A stretch of DNA of 64,000 nt from Pseudomonas canadensis (GCF_000503215.1 NZ_KI628539.1:496001-560000); one strand, 5' to 3'; positions 17,923-27,280 are shown, counted from the first letter of the stretch. Made by a program: numbers and translations. Notes: generated from the letters alone by a model not told the origin.

Positions 17923-18354
17923 TAACTACCTTTTTGCAACAGACCGCAGATACTCAAAGCCTTGTTTATTGTGACAACGGGCGAGACCTGCGGCGAAAGC
18001 CGCACGGGGCGACGAAATAGGGGAAGGCGCGATCTTATAATTAAATGTCGCGTCTTACCAATAGGGCTACGGTTTTTAAGGGTGTTCAAGCAGGGCGCCG
18101 GGGCGCTTTTGAAGACTATTTCCAGACAGCAGCGAGCCATTTGTACACTGGCGCCGAGACCTTTTGCAACGTGCGGGGGCGGGCGCAGGCCAGGCTGCGT
18201 CGGTTTCAGAGGCGGTATGCAGGGTTTTGAAACATTTGCTCACGCTTGTCTATGGCCTGGCCTGATGCAGGCCGATTCACGGGACGAACATTGGTGGCGC
18301 CCCCGCCGGTCTCGACCCATAGTGGGATCAAAGCCCTTATAAAAGAGACTGGCC
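17923..18354. other. argF upstream region
   Basis: These 432 bases separate argF from the divergent oxidoreductase gene and contain no credible gene. TGTCGC-GTCTTACC-AA at 18046-18061 fits the Pseudomonas ArgR half-site TGTCGC-N8-AA, but the second half-site is not clear. Nothing else is recognised. Confidence 0.45.
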
Positions 18355-20463
18355 ATGACCAAGACTCTCCACCACCGTGCCTGCCACCTGTGTGAAGCCA
18401 TTTGTGGCCTGACCCTGGAAACCACCCAAGCCGAGGACGGTAGCCTGGCGATTACCTCGATCAAGGGCGACGCTCAGGACAGCTTCAGCCGTGGGCATAT
18501 CTGCCCCAAGGCCGTCGCGTTGCAGGATATCCAGAACGATCCCGACCGCCTGCATCAACCCATGTTGCGGGTCGGTAGCCAATGGCAGCCGATTGCGTGG
18601 GAAGACGCCTTCGCGCTTGTAGCCGAGCGGTTGTCAGGCATCCAGGCGCAGCATGGGCAGAATGCGGTGGCGGTGTACCAGGGCAACCCCAGCGTGCACA
18701 ACTATGGGTTGATGACCCACAGCAACTACTTCCTGGGCCAGTTGAAGACGCGCAATCGGTTTTCCGCGACGTCTGTGGACCAGTTGCCCCATCACCTCAC
18801 CAGCTACCTCATGTACGGCCACGGCCTGTTGCTGCCGATCCCGGACATCGATCACACCGATTTCATGCTGATCCTGGGGGGCAATCCGCTCGCGTCCAAC
18901 GGCAGCATCATGACCGTGCCCGACGTGGAGAAGCGCCTCAAGGCGATCCAGGCGCGGGGCGGCAAAGTGGTGGTAATCGACCCGCGGCGCAGTGAAACGG
19001 CGGCGATGGCCGACCAGCATCTGTTCGTGCGTCCAGGCGGTGATGCGGCGTTGTTGTTCGGCGTGCTCAACACCTTGTTCAGCGAGAACCTGACCCGCGA
19101 CAGCCATTTACCGATTGAAGGCCTTGAGGACGTACGGCGCGCCATCGCTGGGTTTACCGCCGAGGCCATGAGCCGCCAATGTGCGGTGCCTGCCGAGCAG
19201 ATCCGCCAGTTGGCACGGGACTTTGCTGCAGCCGACAAAGCCGTGTGCTATGGGCGCATGGGCGTGTCGACCCAGGCATTCGGCACGCTGTGCCATTGGC
19301 TGGTGCAGTTGATCAACCTGGTGACTGGCAACCTGGACCGCGTCGGAGGCGCGTTGTGCACCACGCCGGCGGTGGACCTGGTGGCGTCGACCGGTGGAGG
19401 GCATTTCAATCGCTGGCAGAGTCGGGTTTCCGGGCGTCCGGAGTACGGTGGCGAGTTGCCTGTGTCGGCCTTGGCTGAGGAAATGCTCACCGAGGGTGAA
19501 GGACAAATCCGTGCATTGGTCACGGTGGCAGGTAATCCCGTGTTGTCGACGCCGAACGGCCGGCAATTGGAACAGGCCCTCGATGGGCTGGAGTTCATGG
19601 TCAGCATCGACCTCTATATCAACGAAACCACGCGCTATGCCGACCTGATCCTGCCGTCTACGTCGGCGCTGGAAAACGATCATTACGACACCACCTTCAA
19701 TATGTTTGCGGTGCGTAACGTCACCCGCTTCAATCGGGCGATCTTGCCCAAGCCTGCGGGCGCGCTGCATGACTGGGAGATTTTTGTCGGCCTGGCCAAA
19801 GCCTTCGCTGCTCACAATGGTGTCGCGCTCAAGCCGACGATGCCCCCTGCGCAAATGATTGATTTCGGTCTGCGCGCGGGCGCCTACGGTGATGCATCCA
19901 GCCACAAGTTGTCGGTGGCCATGCTGGCGGATCATCCCCACGGCGTGGACTTAGGGCCGCTGCAACCCAACCTTTCAGCGCGTTTGAAAACCGCTGATGG
20001 CAAGGTGCAAGCGGCGCCGCCAGTGATCCTTGCCGACCTGGTGCGTTTTGCCGCGCAACCGGTGCCTGTCGATGACGAACTTCTGCTGATCGGTCGTCGC
20101 CATGTGCGCAGTAATAATTCCTGGATGCATAACTATCACCGGCTGGTGAAGGGCAAGCCGCGCCATCAATTGCTGATGCATCCGGACGATCTGGCCAGTC
20201 GTCAATTGAGCGATGGCCAGCGGGTCCGTGTCAGCTCGCGCATCGGCATGATCGAAGTGGAAGTGGTGGCCAGCCTGGACATGATGCCCGGCGTGGTCAG
20301 TCTGCCCCATGGTTGGGGTCACGGACGGCCGGGAGTAAAGATGACCATCGCCAGTGGACAGCCAGGGGCGAGTGCCAATGATTTGACCGACGAACGGCAG
20401 CTGGACGAGCTATCGGGCAATGCAGCGCTCAATGGCGTGCCGGTGCAGGTAGCAGCCGCCTGA
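18355..20463 (+). CDS. Molybdopterin-dependent oxidoreductase, Fe4S4-containing
   Basis: The 702-residue protein belongs to the DMSO reductase superfamily. The N terminus binds a [4Fe-4S] cluster through Cys10, Cys13, Cys17 and Cys50 (CHLCEAIC...ICPKA). Next come the molybdopterin domains, with GNPSVHNYG and NRFSATSVDQLPHH around the metal site, and a C-terminal MopB_CT domain (LMHPDDLASRQLSDGQRV). There is no twin-arginine signal, so it should be cytoplasmic. No partner subunit is nearby. The family holds formate dehydrogenase-like and assimilatory nitrate reductase-like enzymes, and the substrate cannot be assigned. Confidence 0.88.
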   Translation: MTKTLHHRACHLCEAICGLTLETTQAEDGSLAITSIKGDAQDSFSRGHICPKAVALQDIQNDPDRLHQPMLRVGSQWQPIAWEDAFALVAERLSGIQAQHGQNAVAVYQGNPSVHNYGLMTHSNYFLGQLKTRNRFSATSVDQLPHHLTSYLMYGHGLLLPIPDIDHTDFMLILGGNPLASNGSIMTVPDVEKRLKAIQARGGKVVVIDPRRSETAAMADQHLFVRPGGDAALLFGVLNTLFSENLTRDSHLPIEGLEDVRRAIAGFTAEAMSRQCAVPAEQIRQLARDFAAADKAVCYGRMGVSTQAFGTLCHWLVQLINLVTGNLDRVGGALCTTPAVDLVASTGGGHFNRWQSRVSGRPEYGGELPVSALAEEMLTEGEGQIRALVTVAGNPVLSTPNGRQLEQALDGLEFMVSIDLYINETTRYADLILPSTSALENDHYDTTFNMFAVRNVTRFNRAILPKPAGALHDWEIFVGLAKAFAAHNGVALKPTMPPAQMIDFGLRAGAYGDASSHKLSVAMLADHPHGVDLGPLQPNLSARLKTADGKVQAAPPVILADLVRFAAQPVPVDDELLLIGRRHVRSNNSWMHNYHRLVKGKPRHQLLMHPDDLASRQLSDGQRVRVSSRIGMIEVEVVASLDMMPGVVSLPHGWGHGRPGVKMTIASGQPGASANDLTDERQLDELSGNAALNGVPVQVAAA

Positions 20464-20540
20464 GCACCAGGCTGGAATTTTGCGTTACAATGCGCCACCG
20501 TGCCGACCTGTGAGTCGCAAAGTTCCAGCCGAGGTGTTCC

Positions 20541-20879
20541 ATGGATATCATCGAAACGATCAAAGAGCAGATTGCCAACAACACCATTCTGCTTTACATG
20601 AAGGGCGCGCCAAACGCTCCTCAGTGCGGTTTCTCCGCGAAGGCGTCCCAGGCCATCATGGCGTGCGGCGAAAAATTCGCTTACGTGGATATCCTGCAAA
20701 ACCCTGAAATCCGCGCCAACCTGCCGAAGTACGCCAACTGGCCGACCTTCCCACAACTGTGGGTTGCCGGTGAGCTGGTCGGCGGTAGCGACATCATCAC
20801 TGAAATGGCCGCAGACGGTTCGTTGCAGTCGTTGATCAAAGATGCAGCGGAAAAAGCGGCAGCCAAGACTGAAGCTTGA
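20541..20879 (+). CDS. grxD: Monothiol glutaredoxin, Grx4/GrxD
   Basis: The 112-residue protein has the CGFS active site (PQCGFSAKA) of monothiol glutaredoxins, plus the WPTFPQLW and GGSDI glutathione-binding segments. Such proteins bridge a [2Fe-2S] cluster between two subunits with glutathione and deliver clusters or sense iron. It starts 77 bases after the oxidoreductase and shares a bidirectional terminator with bfr. Location beside bacterioferritin fits a role in iron handling. Confidence 0.95.
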   Translation: MDIIETIKEQIANNTILLYMKGAPNAPQCGFSAKASQAIMACGEKFAYVDILQNPEIRANLPKYANWPTFPQLWVAGELVGGSDIITEMAADGSLQSLIKDAAEKAAAKTEA

Positions 20880-20894
20880 TCCGGACGCAATAAA

Positions 20895-20930
20895 AAGCCC
20901 CGCTTCTCGTGAGAGAGCGGGGCTTTTTTG
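20895..20930. terminator. Bidirectional terminator grxD/bfr
   Basis: AAGCCCCGCT and AGCGGGGCTT form a 10-bp stem with an A run before and a T run after, so it serves both convergent genes. Confidence 0.88.
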
Positions 20931-20948
20931 TACCTGCGAGCTGGGAGC

Positions 20949-21422
20949 TTATTCTTCGCCCATCTGCGACTGCAGGTAGTTTTCCAGGCTGACTTTGTCG
21001 ATCAGGCCCAGTTGGGTCTCCAGCCAGTCGATGTGTTCTTCCTGGTCTTCGAGGATGTCTTCCAGCAGTTCGCGGCTGCCGAAGTCACCTTTGCTTTCGC
21101 AGTGAGCGATGGCGGCCTTGAGGTCGCTGTGGCTCTTGTGTTCGAACTTCAGGTCGCTGCTGATCATTTCCTGGGTGTGCTCGCCGATGTTCAGCTTGCC
21201 CAGGTCCTGTACGTTCGGCAGGCCTTCCAGGAACAGGATGCGCTTGATCAGTGCGTCCGCATCTTTCATGGCCTTGATGGATTCTTTGTATTCGCGCTTG
21301 CCCAGCTTTTCCAGGCCCCAATCGTCATACATGCGCGCATGCAGAAAGTACTGATTGATCGCGACCAGTTCATTGGCAAGGATTTTGTTGAGTTGCTGGA
21401 TGACTGAGATGTCGCCTTTCAT
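20949..21422 (-). CDS. bfr: Bacterioferritin, haem-binding alpha-type subunit
   Basis: The 157-residue four-helix protein aligns end to end with bacterioferritins that form 24-mer iron-storage shells. The haem ligand Met52 is kept (KAMKDAD). Of the six di-iron ferroxidase ligands of E. coli Bfr, Glu18, Glu94 and His130 are present, but Glu51 is Ala, His54 is Asp and Glu127 is Gln. This pattern matches the P. putida Bfr-alpha type, which binds haem but needs a second (beta) subunit for iron oxidation. The neighbouring bfd gene supplies the ferredoxin that reduces the haem for iron release. Confidence 0.9.
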   Translation of the reverse strand: MKGDISVIQQLNKILANELVAINQYFLHARMYDDWGLEKLGKREYKESIKAMKDADALIKRILFLEGLPNVQDLGKLNIGEHTQEMISSDLKFEHKSHSDLKAAIAHCESKGDFGSRELLEDILEDQEEHIDWLETQLGLIDKVSLENYLQSQMGEE

Positions 21423-21585
21423 GACTGGGGTCCTGCCCTGTAATAGCTGTGTATAAGGCGGAGTTTGAGCGGCGAATTCCCTAGTGTCAAACCTAAGTTA
21501 TTGAATAATAAATGAAAATTAATCGGAATAAGAATGTTTGTGTTCCGCGTCTTGACGCTAACTAATTGAATTGCTGGCATAAAAA

Positions 21586-21612
21586 AACCGGACACTAAGT
21601 CCGGTTCTTTAA
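21586..21612 (-). terminator. Terminator after bfd
   Basis: ACCGGAC/GTCCGGT forms the stem and the minus strand continues into seven T, giving an intrinsic terminator between bfd and bfr. They are therefore separate transcripts. Confidence 0.8.
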
Positions 21613-21623
21613 AACACGCCCAA

Positions 21624-21842
21624 TCAGGCGTGTGTAAATTCTGCTGAATAGGGGAGCGCGGCCTGGGCTGTCTGCAGCTGCGTCAGGGTTTCCCGTACCA
21701 CTTGCTTGGCGAGGCAAGCGCATTTACCGCACTGGCTGGCAACGCCGGTGGTTTCACGCACTTCCTTGTAGCTGCAGCAACCTTCATAGATTGCTTCGCG
21801 GATTTGTCCGTCGGTGACGCCAGTACAGAGGCACACATACAT
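21624..21842 (-). CDS. bfd: Bacterioferritin-associated ferredoxin
   Basis: The 72-residue [2Fe-2S] protein has the BFD cysteine pattern C-x-C near the N terminus (YVCLCTGV) and C-x2-C further on (SQCGKCACLA). Bfd docks on bacterioferritin and passes electrons to the haem so that stored Fe3+ leaves as Fe2+. A good Fur box lies about 50 bases upstream, fitting expression under iron starvation. Fpr, the reductase that feeds Bfd in P. aeruginosa, is encoded in the same window at 57141. Confidence 0.95.
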   Translation of the reverse strand: MYVCLCTGVTDGQIREAIYEGCCSYKEVRETTGVASQCGKCACLAKQVVRETLTQLQTAQAALPYSAEFTHA

Positions 21843-21890
21843 AAGGGAGAACCGTCGCGGGTTTAAGGCTTAAGTGCGATGGATCTTAAT

Positions 21891-21909
21891 GTTAACGAGA
21901 ATGATTGTC
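21891..21909. promoter_or_regulatory. Fur box upstream of bfd
   Basis: GTTAACGAGAATGATTGTC matches 14 of 19 positions of the Fur consensus GATAATGATAATCATTATC and sits 49-67 bases before the bfd start. Iron-loaded Fur would repress bfd. Confidence 0.7.
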
Positions 21910-22086
21910 AAAGTAGATTCGTAGGGTATTTGCTGGCACCGCGCCCGCACTGACGAACGGTTTTTTCAGTGTATGATGGTCGGTCTTCACGAAGCGTGAC
22001 TGCGTCACAGGGCTGTCGCTTATTAACGGCAGACTCGAGGCCGGTCCTTTTACTTCAATCGTCACCTCTACATCAGGAGATACCCA

Positions 22087-22689
22087 ATGAGCGTACTCGT
22101 CGGCAAACAAGCCCCGGATTTCGACGTCCCAGCCGTCCTCGGCAATGGCGAAATCGTAGACAGCTTCAAACTGTCTGAAGCCATCAAAGGCAAATACGGC
22201 CTGGTGTTCTTCTACCCGCTGGACTTCACCTTCGTCTGCCCTTCGGAGCTGATCGCTCTGGACCACCGCATGGACGATTTCAAGGCGCGCAACGTTGAAG
22301 TGGTCGCTGTTTCCATCGACTCCCATTTCACCCACAACGCCTGGCGCAACACCGCCATCAATGATGGCGGCATCGGCAAAGTCAAATACACCATGGCTGC
22401 CGACATGAAGCACGACATCGCCAAGGCCTACGACGTTGAGTCTGAAGGCGGCGTGGCCTTCCGTGGTGCTTTCCTGATCGACGACAAGGGCGTTGTCCGC
22501 TCCCAGATCATCAACGACCTGCCACTGGGTCGTAACATGGAAGAGCTGATCCGCCTGGTCGACGCCCTGCAATTCCACGAAGAGCACGGCGAAGTCTGCC
22601 CAGCCAACTGGAAAAAAGGCGACAAAGGCATGAACGCTTCGCCAGAAGGCGTTGCGGCTTACCTGACCGAGAACGCTGGCAAGCTGTAA
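22087..22689 (+). CDS. Typical 2-Cys peroxiredoxin (AhpC/TSA family)
   Basis: The 200-residue peroxidase has the peroxidatic Cys51 in DFTFVCPSE and the resolving Cys171 in GEVCPANW, the hallmarks of typical 2-Cys peroxiredoxins of the Prx/AhpC class. It reduces hydrogen peroxide and organic hydroperoxides in the cytoplasm. A CAGGAG ribosome-binding site precedes the ATG. In P. aeruginosa the same bfd-Prx-rnt-pyrC order occurs (PA3530-PA3527). No ahpF is adjacent, so thioredoxin is the likely reductant. Confidence 0.95.
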   Translation: MSVLVGKQAPDFDVPAVLGNGEIVDSFKLSEAIKGKYGLVFFYPLDFTFVCPSELIALDHRMDDFKARNVEVVAVSIDSHFTHNAWRNTAINDGGIGKVKYTMAADMKHDIAKAYDVESEGGVAFRGAFLIDDKGVVRSQIINDLPLGRNMEELIRLVDALQFHEEHGEVCPANWKKGDKGMNASPEGVAAYLTENAGKL

Positions 22690-22708
22690 GCCAGGTTCGA
22701 GGTACAAA

Positions 22709-22738
22709 AAAACCGGCCTGAGAAGGCCGGTTTTTTTA
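22709..22738. terminator. Bidirectional terminator peroxiredoxin/rnt
   Basis: AACCGGCCT/AGGCCGGTT makes the stem, flanked by seven A and seven T, so it can end both convergent genes. Confidence 0.88.
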
Positions 22739-22754
22739 TGCGCGGGATATGACC

Positions 22755-23426
22755 TCAATCATTGAAGTCTTCCCAGCCGCCCATGTCTTTCCAGCGGTTG
22801 ACGATGCCGCAGAACAGCTCGGCGGTTTTCTCGGTGTCGTAGCGAGCCGAGTGAGCCTCACGCCCGTCAAAGTCAATACCGGCGGCCTGGCAGGCTTTCG
22901 CCAACACGGTCTGGCCATACGCCAGGCCGGCGAGGGTGGCCGTGTCGAAGCTAGAGAACGGGTGGAACGGGTTGCGCTTCATGTCCAACCGCGCCACGGC
23001 GGCGTTCAGGAAACCCAGGTCGAAACTGCTGTTGTGGCCGACCAGGATCGCGCGTTTGCAGCCATTGGCCTTCAACGCCTTGCGCACACCACGGAAGATA
23101 TCGGTCAGCGCCGCTTCTTCACTCACCGCCATGCGCAGTGGGTGATCAAGCTTGATGCCCGTGAATTCCAAAGCGGCGGCTTCGATATTCGCGCCTTCAA
23201 ACGGTTCGACGCGGAAGAAGTGGGTGTGTTCCGGGAACACAAAACCCTGCTCGTCCATGCCGATGGTGGTTGCGGCGATTTCCAGCAATGCGTCGGTGGC
23301 GCAATTGAAGCCACCGGTTTCTACGTCGATGACAACCGGCAGATAGCCGCGAAACCGCTCGGCCATCGGGTGACGCGAACCGCCACCACTGTGCTCGTGT
23401 TCGTCATCGTAATGGTCTTCACTCAC
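22755..23426 (-). CDS. rnt: Ribonuclease T
   Basis: The 223-residue DEDD-family 3'-5' exonuclease trims the 3' ends of tRNA and other stable RNA. The first exonuclease motif is PVVIDVETGGFN, followed by NSSFDLGFLNAAV and the DEDDh HSARYDTEKTAELF motif. The start overlaps the pyrC stop by four bases, as in P. aeruginosa, where the two genes are also joined. Confidence 0.95.
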   Translation of the reverse strand: MSEDHYDDEHEHSGGGSRHPMAERFRGYLPVVIDVETGGFNCATDALLEIAATTIGMDEQGFVFPEHTHFFRVEPFEGANIEAAALEFTGIKLDHPLRMAVSEEAALTDIFRGVRKALKANGCKRAILVGHNSSFDLGFLNAAVARLDMKRNPFHPFSSFDTATLAGLAYGQTVLAKACQAAGIDFDGREAHSARYDTEKTAELFCGIVNRWKDMGGWEDFND

Positions 23427-24469
23427 TTGCTTTCCTCCAGCAGGCGCCAGCGCAGTGTTTCACCGGCGCGCAGCGGGATGACAGTCAGCTCGCCAAACGG
23501 CAGGCTGGCAGGGGCGGTCCAGTCTTCACGGACCAGGGTGATGCGGTCAGTATTCGCCGGCAGGCCGTAGAAACGCGGGCCGTTGAGGCTGGCGAAACCT
23601 TCGAGCTTGTCCAGGGCGTTACGCTGTTCGAACGCTTCGGCATACAACTCGATCGCTGCATAGGCGGTGTAGCAACCGGCACAGCCACACGCCGCTTCCT
23701 TGGCGTGCTGGGCATGAGGCGCGGAGTCGGTGCCGAGGAAGAACTTCGGATTGCCGCTGGTCGCTGCATCCAGCAAGGCCACCTGGTGGGTGTTGCGCTT
23801 GAGGATCGGAAGGCAATAGAAGTGCGGCCGAATCCCGCCCACCAGCATGTGGTTGCGGTTGTATAGCAAGTGATGCGCGGTGATGGTCGCGCCGACGTTG
23901 GCGGAGGCCTCGCTGACGAACTGCACGGCATCGGCTGTGGTGATGTGTTCGAACACCACCTTGAGGGTCGGGAACAGCTCGACCACACGGCGCATATGCT
24001 CGTCGATGAAGATCTTCTCGCGGTCGAAGACATCCACGTCGCCACGGGTGACTTCACCGTGGATCAACAGCGGCATGCCGACTTCGGCCATGGCTTCGAT
24101 GGCCGGCAGGATCTTGTCGATACTGGTCACGCCGGAATCGGAGTTGGTGGTCGCGCCGGCCGGGTACAGCTTGGCGGCGTGCACGAAGCCGCTGGCCTTG
24201 GCCTCTCGAATCTCTTCGGGCTGGGTGCGGTCGGTGAGGTAGAGCACCATCAACGGTTCGAAGCGGCTGCCGGCCGGTCGTGCAGCGAGGATACGCTGGC
24301 GATAGGCATCGGCTTGCTCGGCGTTACGCACCGGAGGTACCAGGTTAGGCATGATGATGGCGCGGCCAAACGTGCGCGCGACATCGGCCACGGTGTGGGG
24401 TAACGCAGCACCATCGCGAAGATGAATATGCCAGTCGTCGGGACGCAGCAGGGTCAGGCGGTCGGACAT
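23423..24469 (-). CDS. pyrC: Dihydroorotase
   Basis: The 348-residue zinc amidohydrolase closes carbamoyl aspartate to dihydroorotate in pyrimidine synthesis. The metal-binding DDWHIHLRDG motif lies near the N terminus. The carboxylated Lys region (AAKLYPAGATTNS) and HGEVTRGDVD and FLGTDSAPH complete the active site of the PyrC (type II) class. The MSDRLTLLRP start is chosen as the usual PyrC N terminus; an upstream in-frame codon lacks support. Confidence 0.96.
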   Translation of the reverse strand: MSDRLTLLRPDDWHIHLRDGAALPHTVADVARTFGRAIIMPNLVPPVRNAEQADAYRQRILAARPAGSRFEPLMVLYLTDRTQPEEIREAKASGFVHAAKLYPAGATTNSDSGVTSIDKILPAIEAMAEVGMPLLIHGEVTRGDVDVFDREKIFIDEHMRRVVELFPTLKVVFEHITTADAVQFVSEASANVGATITAHHLLYNRNHMLVGGIRPHFYCLPILKRNTHQVALLDAATSGNPKFFLGTDSAPHAQHAKEAACGCAGCYTAYAAIELYAEAFEQRNALDKLEGFASLNGPRFYGLPANTDRITLVREDWTAPASLPFGELTVIPLRAGETLRWRLLEESK

Positions 24470-24625
24470 TGGGGATTCCAGGCGGGTCAATCTGGTGGGA
24501 ATGCTACCGGAAAAGACGCTTTCAGGCACTCGCTATCAAGTTTTGCAGGATGCAACCGATAGCCTTTGGTATGCCTTATCGATGTATGACGCTTTGAAGT
24601 GTTGTAGAAACCAGTGGAGCCTCAC

Positions 24626-25534
24626 GTGCGCCAGCAATATCTAGCCCTGCTCAGTGTGTTCGCCAGCCTGCCTGCGATGGCCCTCACGTTCCAGACACGT
24701 CTGGAGAATATTGAGTGGAAGGTGGAAGGCGACCAGTTCGAGTGCCGCTTGACCCAGCCAATCACCGATTTCGGTTCGGGTGAGTTCGTGCGCCGGGCCG
24801 GAGAGCAGGCGACATTTCGTCTGAAAGCCTACAACGGCTCGCTGGGAGCCGGTTCGGCCACGTTGCTGGCCGCCGCTGCGCCGTGGCAGCCGGGGCGAGG
24901 CGATATCAACCTCGGCGCCGTGCGTGCCGGCAGTGGCGATGTACTGTTCAACAGCTCCCAGGCCCAGGCCGGGCGCCTGTTCAATGGCTTGCTGGAAGGG
25001 CGCAGCCCGACCGTGCGGCACTATGGGCGTGAAGGCGGCTATTCGGAAATCCGGCTGCTGCCGGTTAAATTCAACAAGGCCTACAACGATTACCAGCTGT
25101 GCACCGCCAAGCTGTTGCCGATGAATTATGACCAGGTCAAACAGACTGAAGTCGGTTTCCCGGGGGGCGGAATCGAGCTGGACGCGGTCGCCAAGAAGAA
25201 ACTCGACGTGATTCTCGCGTTCATGAAAGCCGACCCCACCGTCAACCATATCGAGTTGAACGGTCATTCGGACAACAGCGGCAACCGACTCACCAACCGC
25301 GACGTCTCGCGCCGTCGCGGCCTGGCGGTCATGGACTACTTCAAGGCCAACGGTATCCCGGAATCGCAGATCACCCTGCGTTTCCACGGCGAAAGCTACC
25401 CATTGGCGCCCAACACCAATGCGGCCAACCGGGCACGCAACCGCCGCGTGAATATTCAGCTAGAGCGCGTGGCTGCCCCCGAGAAACCGGCCCCCACGGC
25501 CACCGGCCCAAGCAACCCCGCGCACACCTCCTAA
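24626..25534 (+). CDS. motY: MotY-like flagellar T-ring protein (OmpA domain)
   Basis: The 302-residue protein has a signal peptide (MRQQYLALLSVFASLPAMA), an N-terminal MotY-type domain and a C-terminal OmpA-like peptidoglycan-binding domain (ELNGHSDNSGN, NRARNRRVNI). In Pseudomonas and Vibrio, MotY forms the T ring around the flagellar basal body and holds stator units in place. The GTG at 24626 is preferred to one four codons upstream because GTGGAG then serves as ribosome-binding site and the signal peptide is compact. The pyrC-motY-argG order is that of P. aeruginosa PA3527-PA3525. Confidence 0.88.
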   Translation: MRQQYLALLSVFASLPAMALTFQTRLENIEWKVEGDQFECRLTQPITDFGSGEFVRRAGEQATFRLKAYNGSLGAGSATLLAAAAPWQPGRGDINLGAVRAGSGDVLFNSSQAQAGRLFNGLLEGRSPTVRHYGREGGYSEIRLLPVKFNKAYNDYQLCTAKLLPMNYDQVKQTEVGFPGGGIELDAVAKKKLDVILAFMKADPTVNHIELNGHSDNSGNRLTNRDVSRRRGLAVMDYFKANGIPESQITLRFHGESYPLAPNTNAANRARNRRVNIQLERVAAPEKPAPTATGPSNPAHTS

Positions 25535-25663
25535 GGTGCGACCCTCGGTCGCCCGTTCGACATAATCTGTCGCTTTATCTTCATTTGCTGTCGCGCCCCT
25601 GTAAATTCGCGGTTTTGGTCGGTAGAATCGACGCCTTTCCGTACAACCCCGTGGAGTGATGGC

Positions 25664-26881
25664 ATGGCCGACGTAAACAAGGTCGTTCTCGCGTATTCCG
25701 GCGGCCTGGACACTTCGGTGATCCTCAAGTGGCTGCAGGATACTTATAACTGTGAAGTGGTGACCTTCACCGCTGACCTGGGTCAGGGCGAAGAGGTCGA
25801 ACCTGCACGTGCCAAGGCGCAAGCCATGGGCGTGAAAGAGATCTACATTGACGACCTGCGCGAAGAGTTCGTCCGCGATTTCGTTTTCCCGATGTTTCGC
25901 GCCAACACCGTCTACGAAGGCGAGTACCTGCTGGGTACCTCCATCGCACGTCCGCTGATCGCCAAACGCCTGATCGAAATCGCCAACGAAACCGGCGCCG
26001 ACGCCATTTCCCATGGCGCTACCGGCAAGGGCAACGACCAGGTGCGTTTCGAACTGGGTGCCTACGCGCTCAAGCCTGGCGTGAAAGTGATTGCCCCTTG
26101 GCGTGAATGGGACCTGCTGTCCCGTGAAAAGCTGATGGATTACGCTGAGAAGCACGCAATCCCGATCGAGCGCCACGGCAAGAAGAAGTCCCCGTACTCG
26201 ATGGACGCCAACCTGCTGCACATCTCCTATGAAGGCGGCGTGCTGGAAGACACCTGGACCGAGCACGAAGAAGACATGTGGAAGTGGACCGTCTCCCCGG
26301 AGAACGCTCCCGACAAGCCGCAATACCTGGAACTGACCTACCGCAACGGCGACATCGTCGCGCTGGACGGCGTCGAGATGACTCCGGCCACCGTACTGGC
26401 GACCTTGAACCGTATCGGTGGTGAACACGGTATCGGCCGTCTCGACATCGTCGAGAACCGTTACGTGGGCATGAAGTCCCGCGGCTGCTACGAAACCCCA
26501 GGCGGCACCATCATGCTGCGCGCCCACCGCGCCATCGAGTCCATCACCCTGGACCGTGAAGTGGCTCACCTCAAAGACGAGCTGATGCCCAAGTACGCCA
26601 GCCTGATCTACACCGGCTACTGGTGGAGCCCTGAGCGTCTGATGCTGCAACAGATGATCGACGCTTCCCAGGTTCACGTGAACGGCGTTGTGCGCCTGAA
26701 GCTGTACAAGGGCAACGTGATCGTTACCGGTCGCAAGTCCGATGAATCGCTGTTCGACGCCAACATCGCCACCTTTGAAGAGGACGGCGGCGCTTACAAC
26801 CAGGCGGACGCGGCAGGCTTTATCAAGTTGAACGCATTGCGCATGCGCATTGCGGCCAACAAAGGTCGCTCGCTGTTCTAA
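25664..26881 (+). CDS. argG: Argininosuccinate synthase
   Basis: The 405-residue cytoplasmic enzyme condenses citrulline and aspartate with ATP in arginine synthesis. The N terminus has the PP-loop VVLAYSGGLDTSVI; HGATGKGNDQVRFE and SMDANLLHISYEGG are further signatures. It has its own promoter region and a strong terminator. Its substrate citrulline comes from ArgF. Confidence 0.98.
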   Translation: MADVNKVVLAYSGGLDTSVILKWLQDTYNCEVVTFTADLGQGEEVEPARAKAQAMGVKEIYIDDLREEFVRDFVFPMFRANTVYEGEYLLGTSIARPLIAKRLIEIANETGADAISHGATGKGNDQVRFELGAYALKPGVKVIAPWREWDLLSREKLMDYAEKHAIPIERHGKKKSPYSMDANLLHISYEGGVLEDTWTEHEEDMWKWTVSPENAPDKPQYLELTYRNGDIVALDGVEMTPATVLATLNRIGGEHGIGRLDIVENRYVGMKSRGCYETPGGTIMLRAHRAIESITLDREVAHLKDELMPKYASLIYTGYWWSPERLMLQQMIDASQVHVNGVVRLKLYKGNVIVTGRKSDESLFDANIATFEEDGGAYNQADAAGFIKLNALRMRIAANKGRSLF

Positions 26882-26900
26882 GTCTCAACGTGTTGTGAAG

Positions 26901-26932
26901 AATGGCCCCTTGCTAAAGGGGCCATTTTTTTT
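26901..26932 (+). terminator. Terminator after argG
   Basis: AATGGCCCCTT pairs with AAGGGGCCATT and a T8 run follows: a strong intrinsic terminator. Confidence 0.9.
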
Positions 26933-27071
26933 GCCTGTGATTCTGTGAAGACTTTTATGTTTATAACGATTTAAACAGCCGTAGATGTTTTTCCTCAAAA
27001 CCTTTATCAAAAATGGGGTTTGAATGAATTGTTGTTCAAATGTTGTAGGGGGAATGAATTTTTTACATCTA

Positions 27072-27090
27072 TGTAGGAACTGGTCTTACA
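27072..27090. promoter_or_regulatory. GacA-box-like inverted repeat
   Basis: TGTAGG-N7-CTTACA resembles the GacA upstream activating sequence TGTAAG-N6-CTTACA but has one changed base and one extra spacer base. It lies about 200 bases before the possible small RNA, a distance similar to that between the good GacA box and rsmZ. Confidence 0.3.
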
Positions 27091-27280
27091 GATAATTCAC
27101 TCATACAAGTGCGGAGAAGAGACAAAACACTGAATGGTCTGTAGGAATTAAGGATGTAAGTGAATATGTTAAATGGAACTAAAGCAGACGCCTCATTCTG
27201 GCCGTTTCCCCCTGCGGCGGGCGAGAGACAAGGGGCATTTCCTGAGAGTCATGTGCGGCACGTTTACCCAGCCCCCTATA

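Noticed and set aside
21892..22758. 288-codon frame antisense to the peroxiredoxin gene
   Set aside because: A high-GC shadow of a clear gene with full family motifs on the other strand.
27072..27090. Bona fide GacA box upstream of the 27-kb small RNA candidate
   Set aside because: The spacer has seven instead of six bases and the left arm has a mismatch; kept only as a weak candidate.
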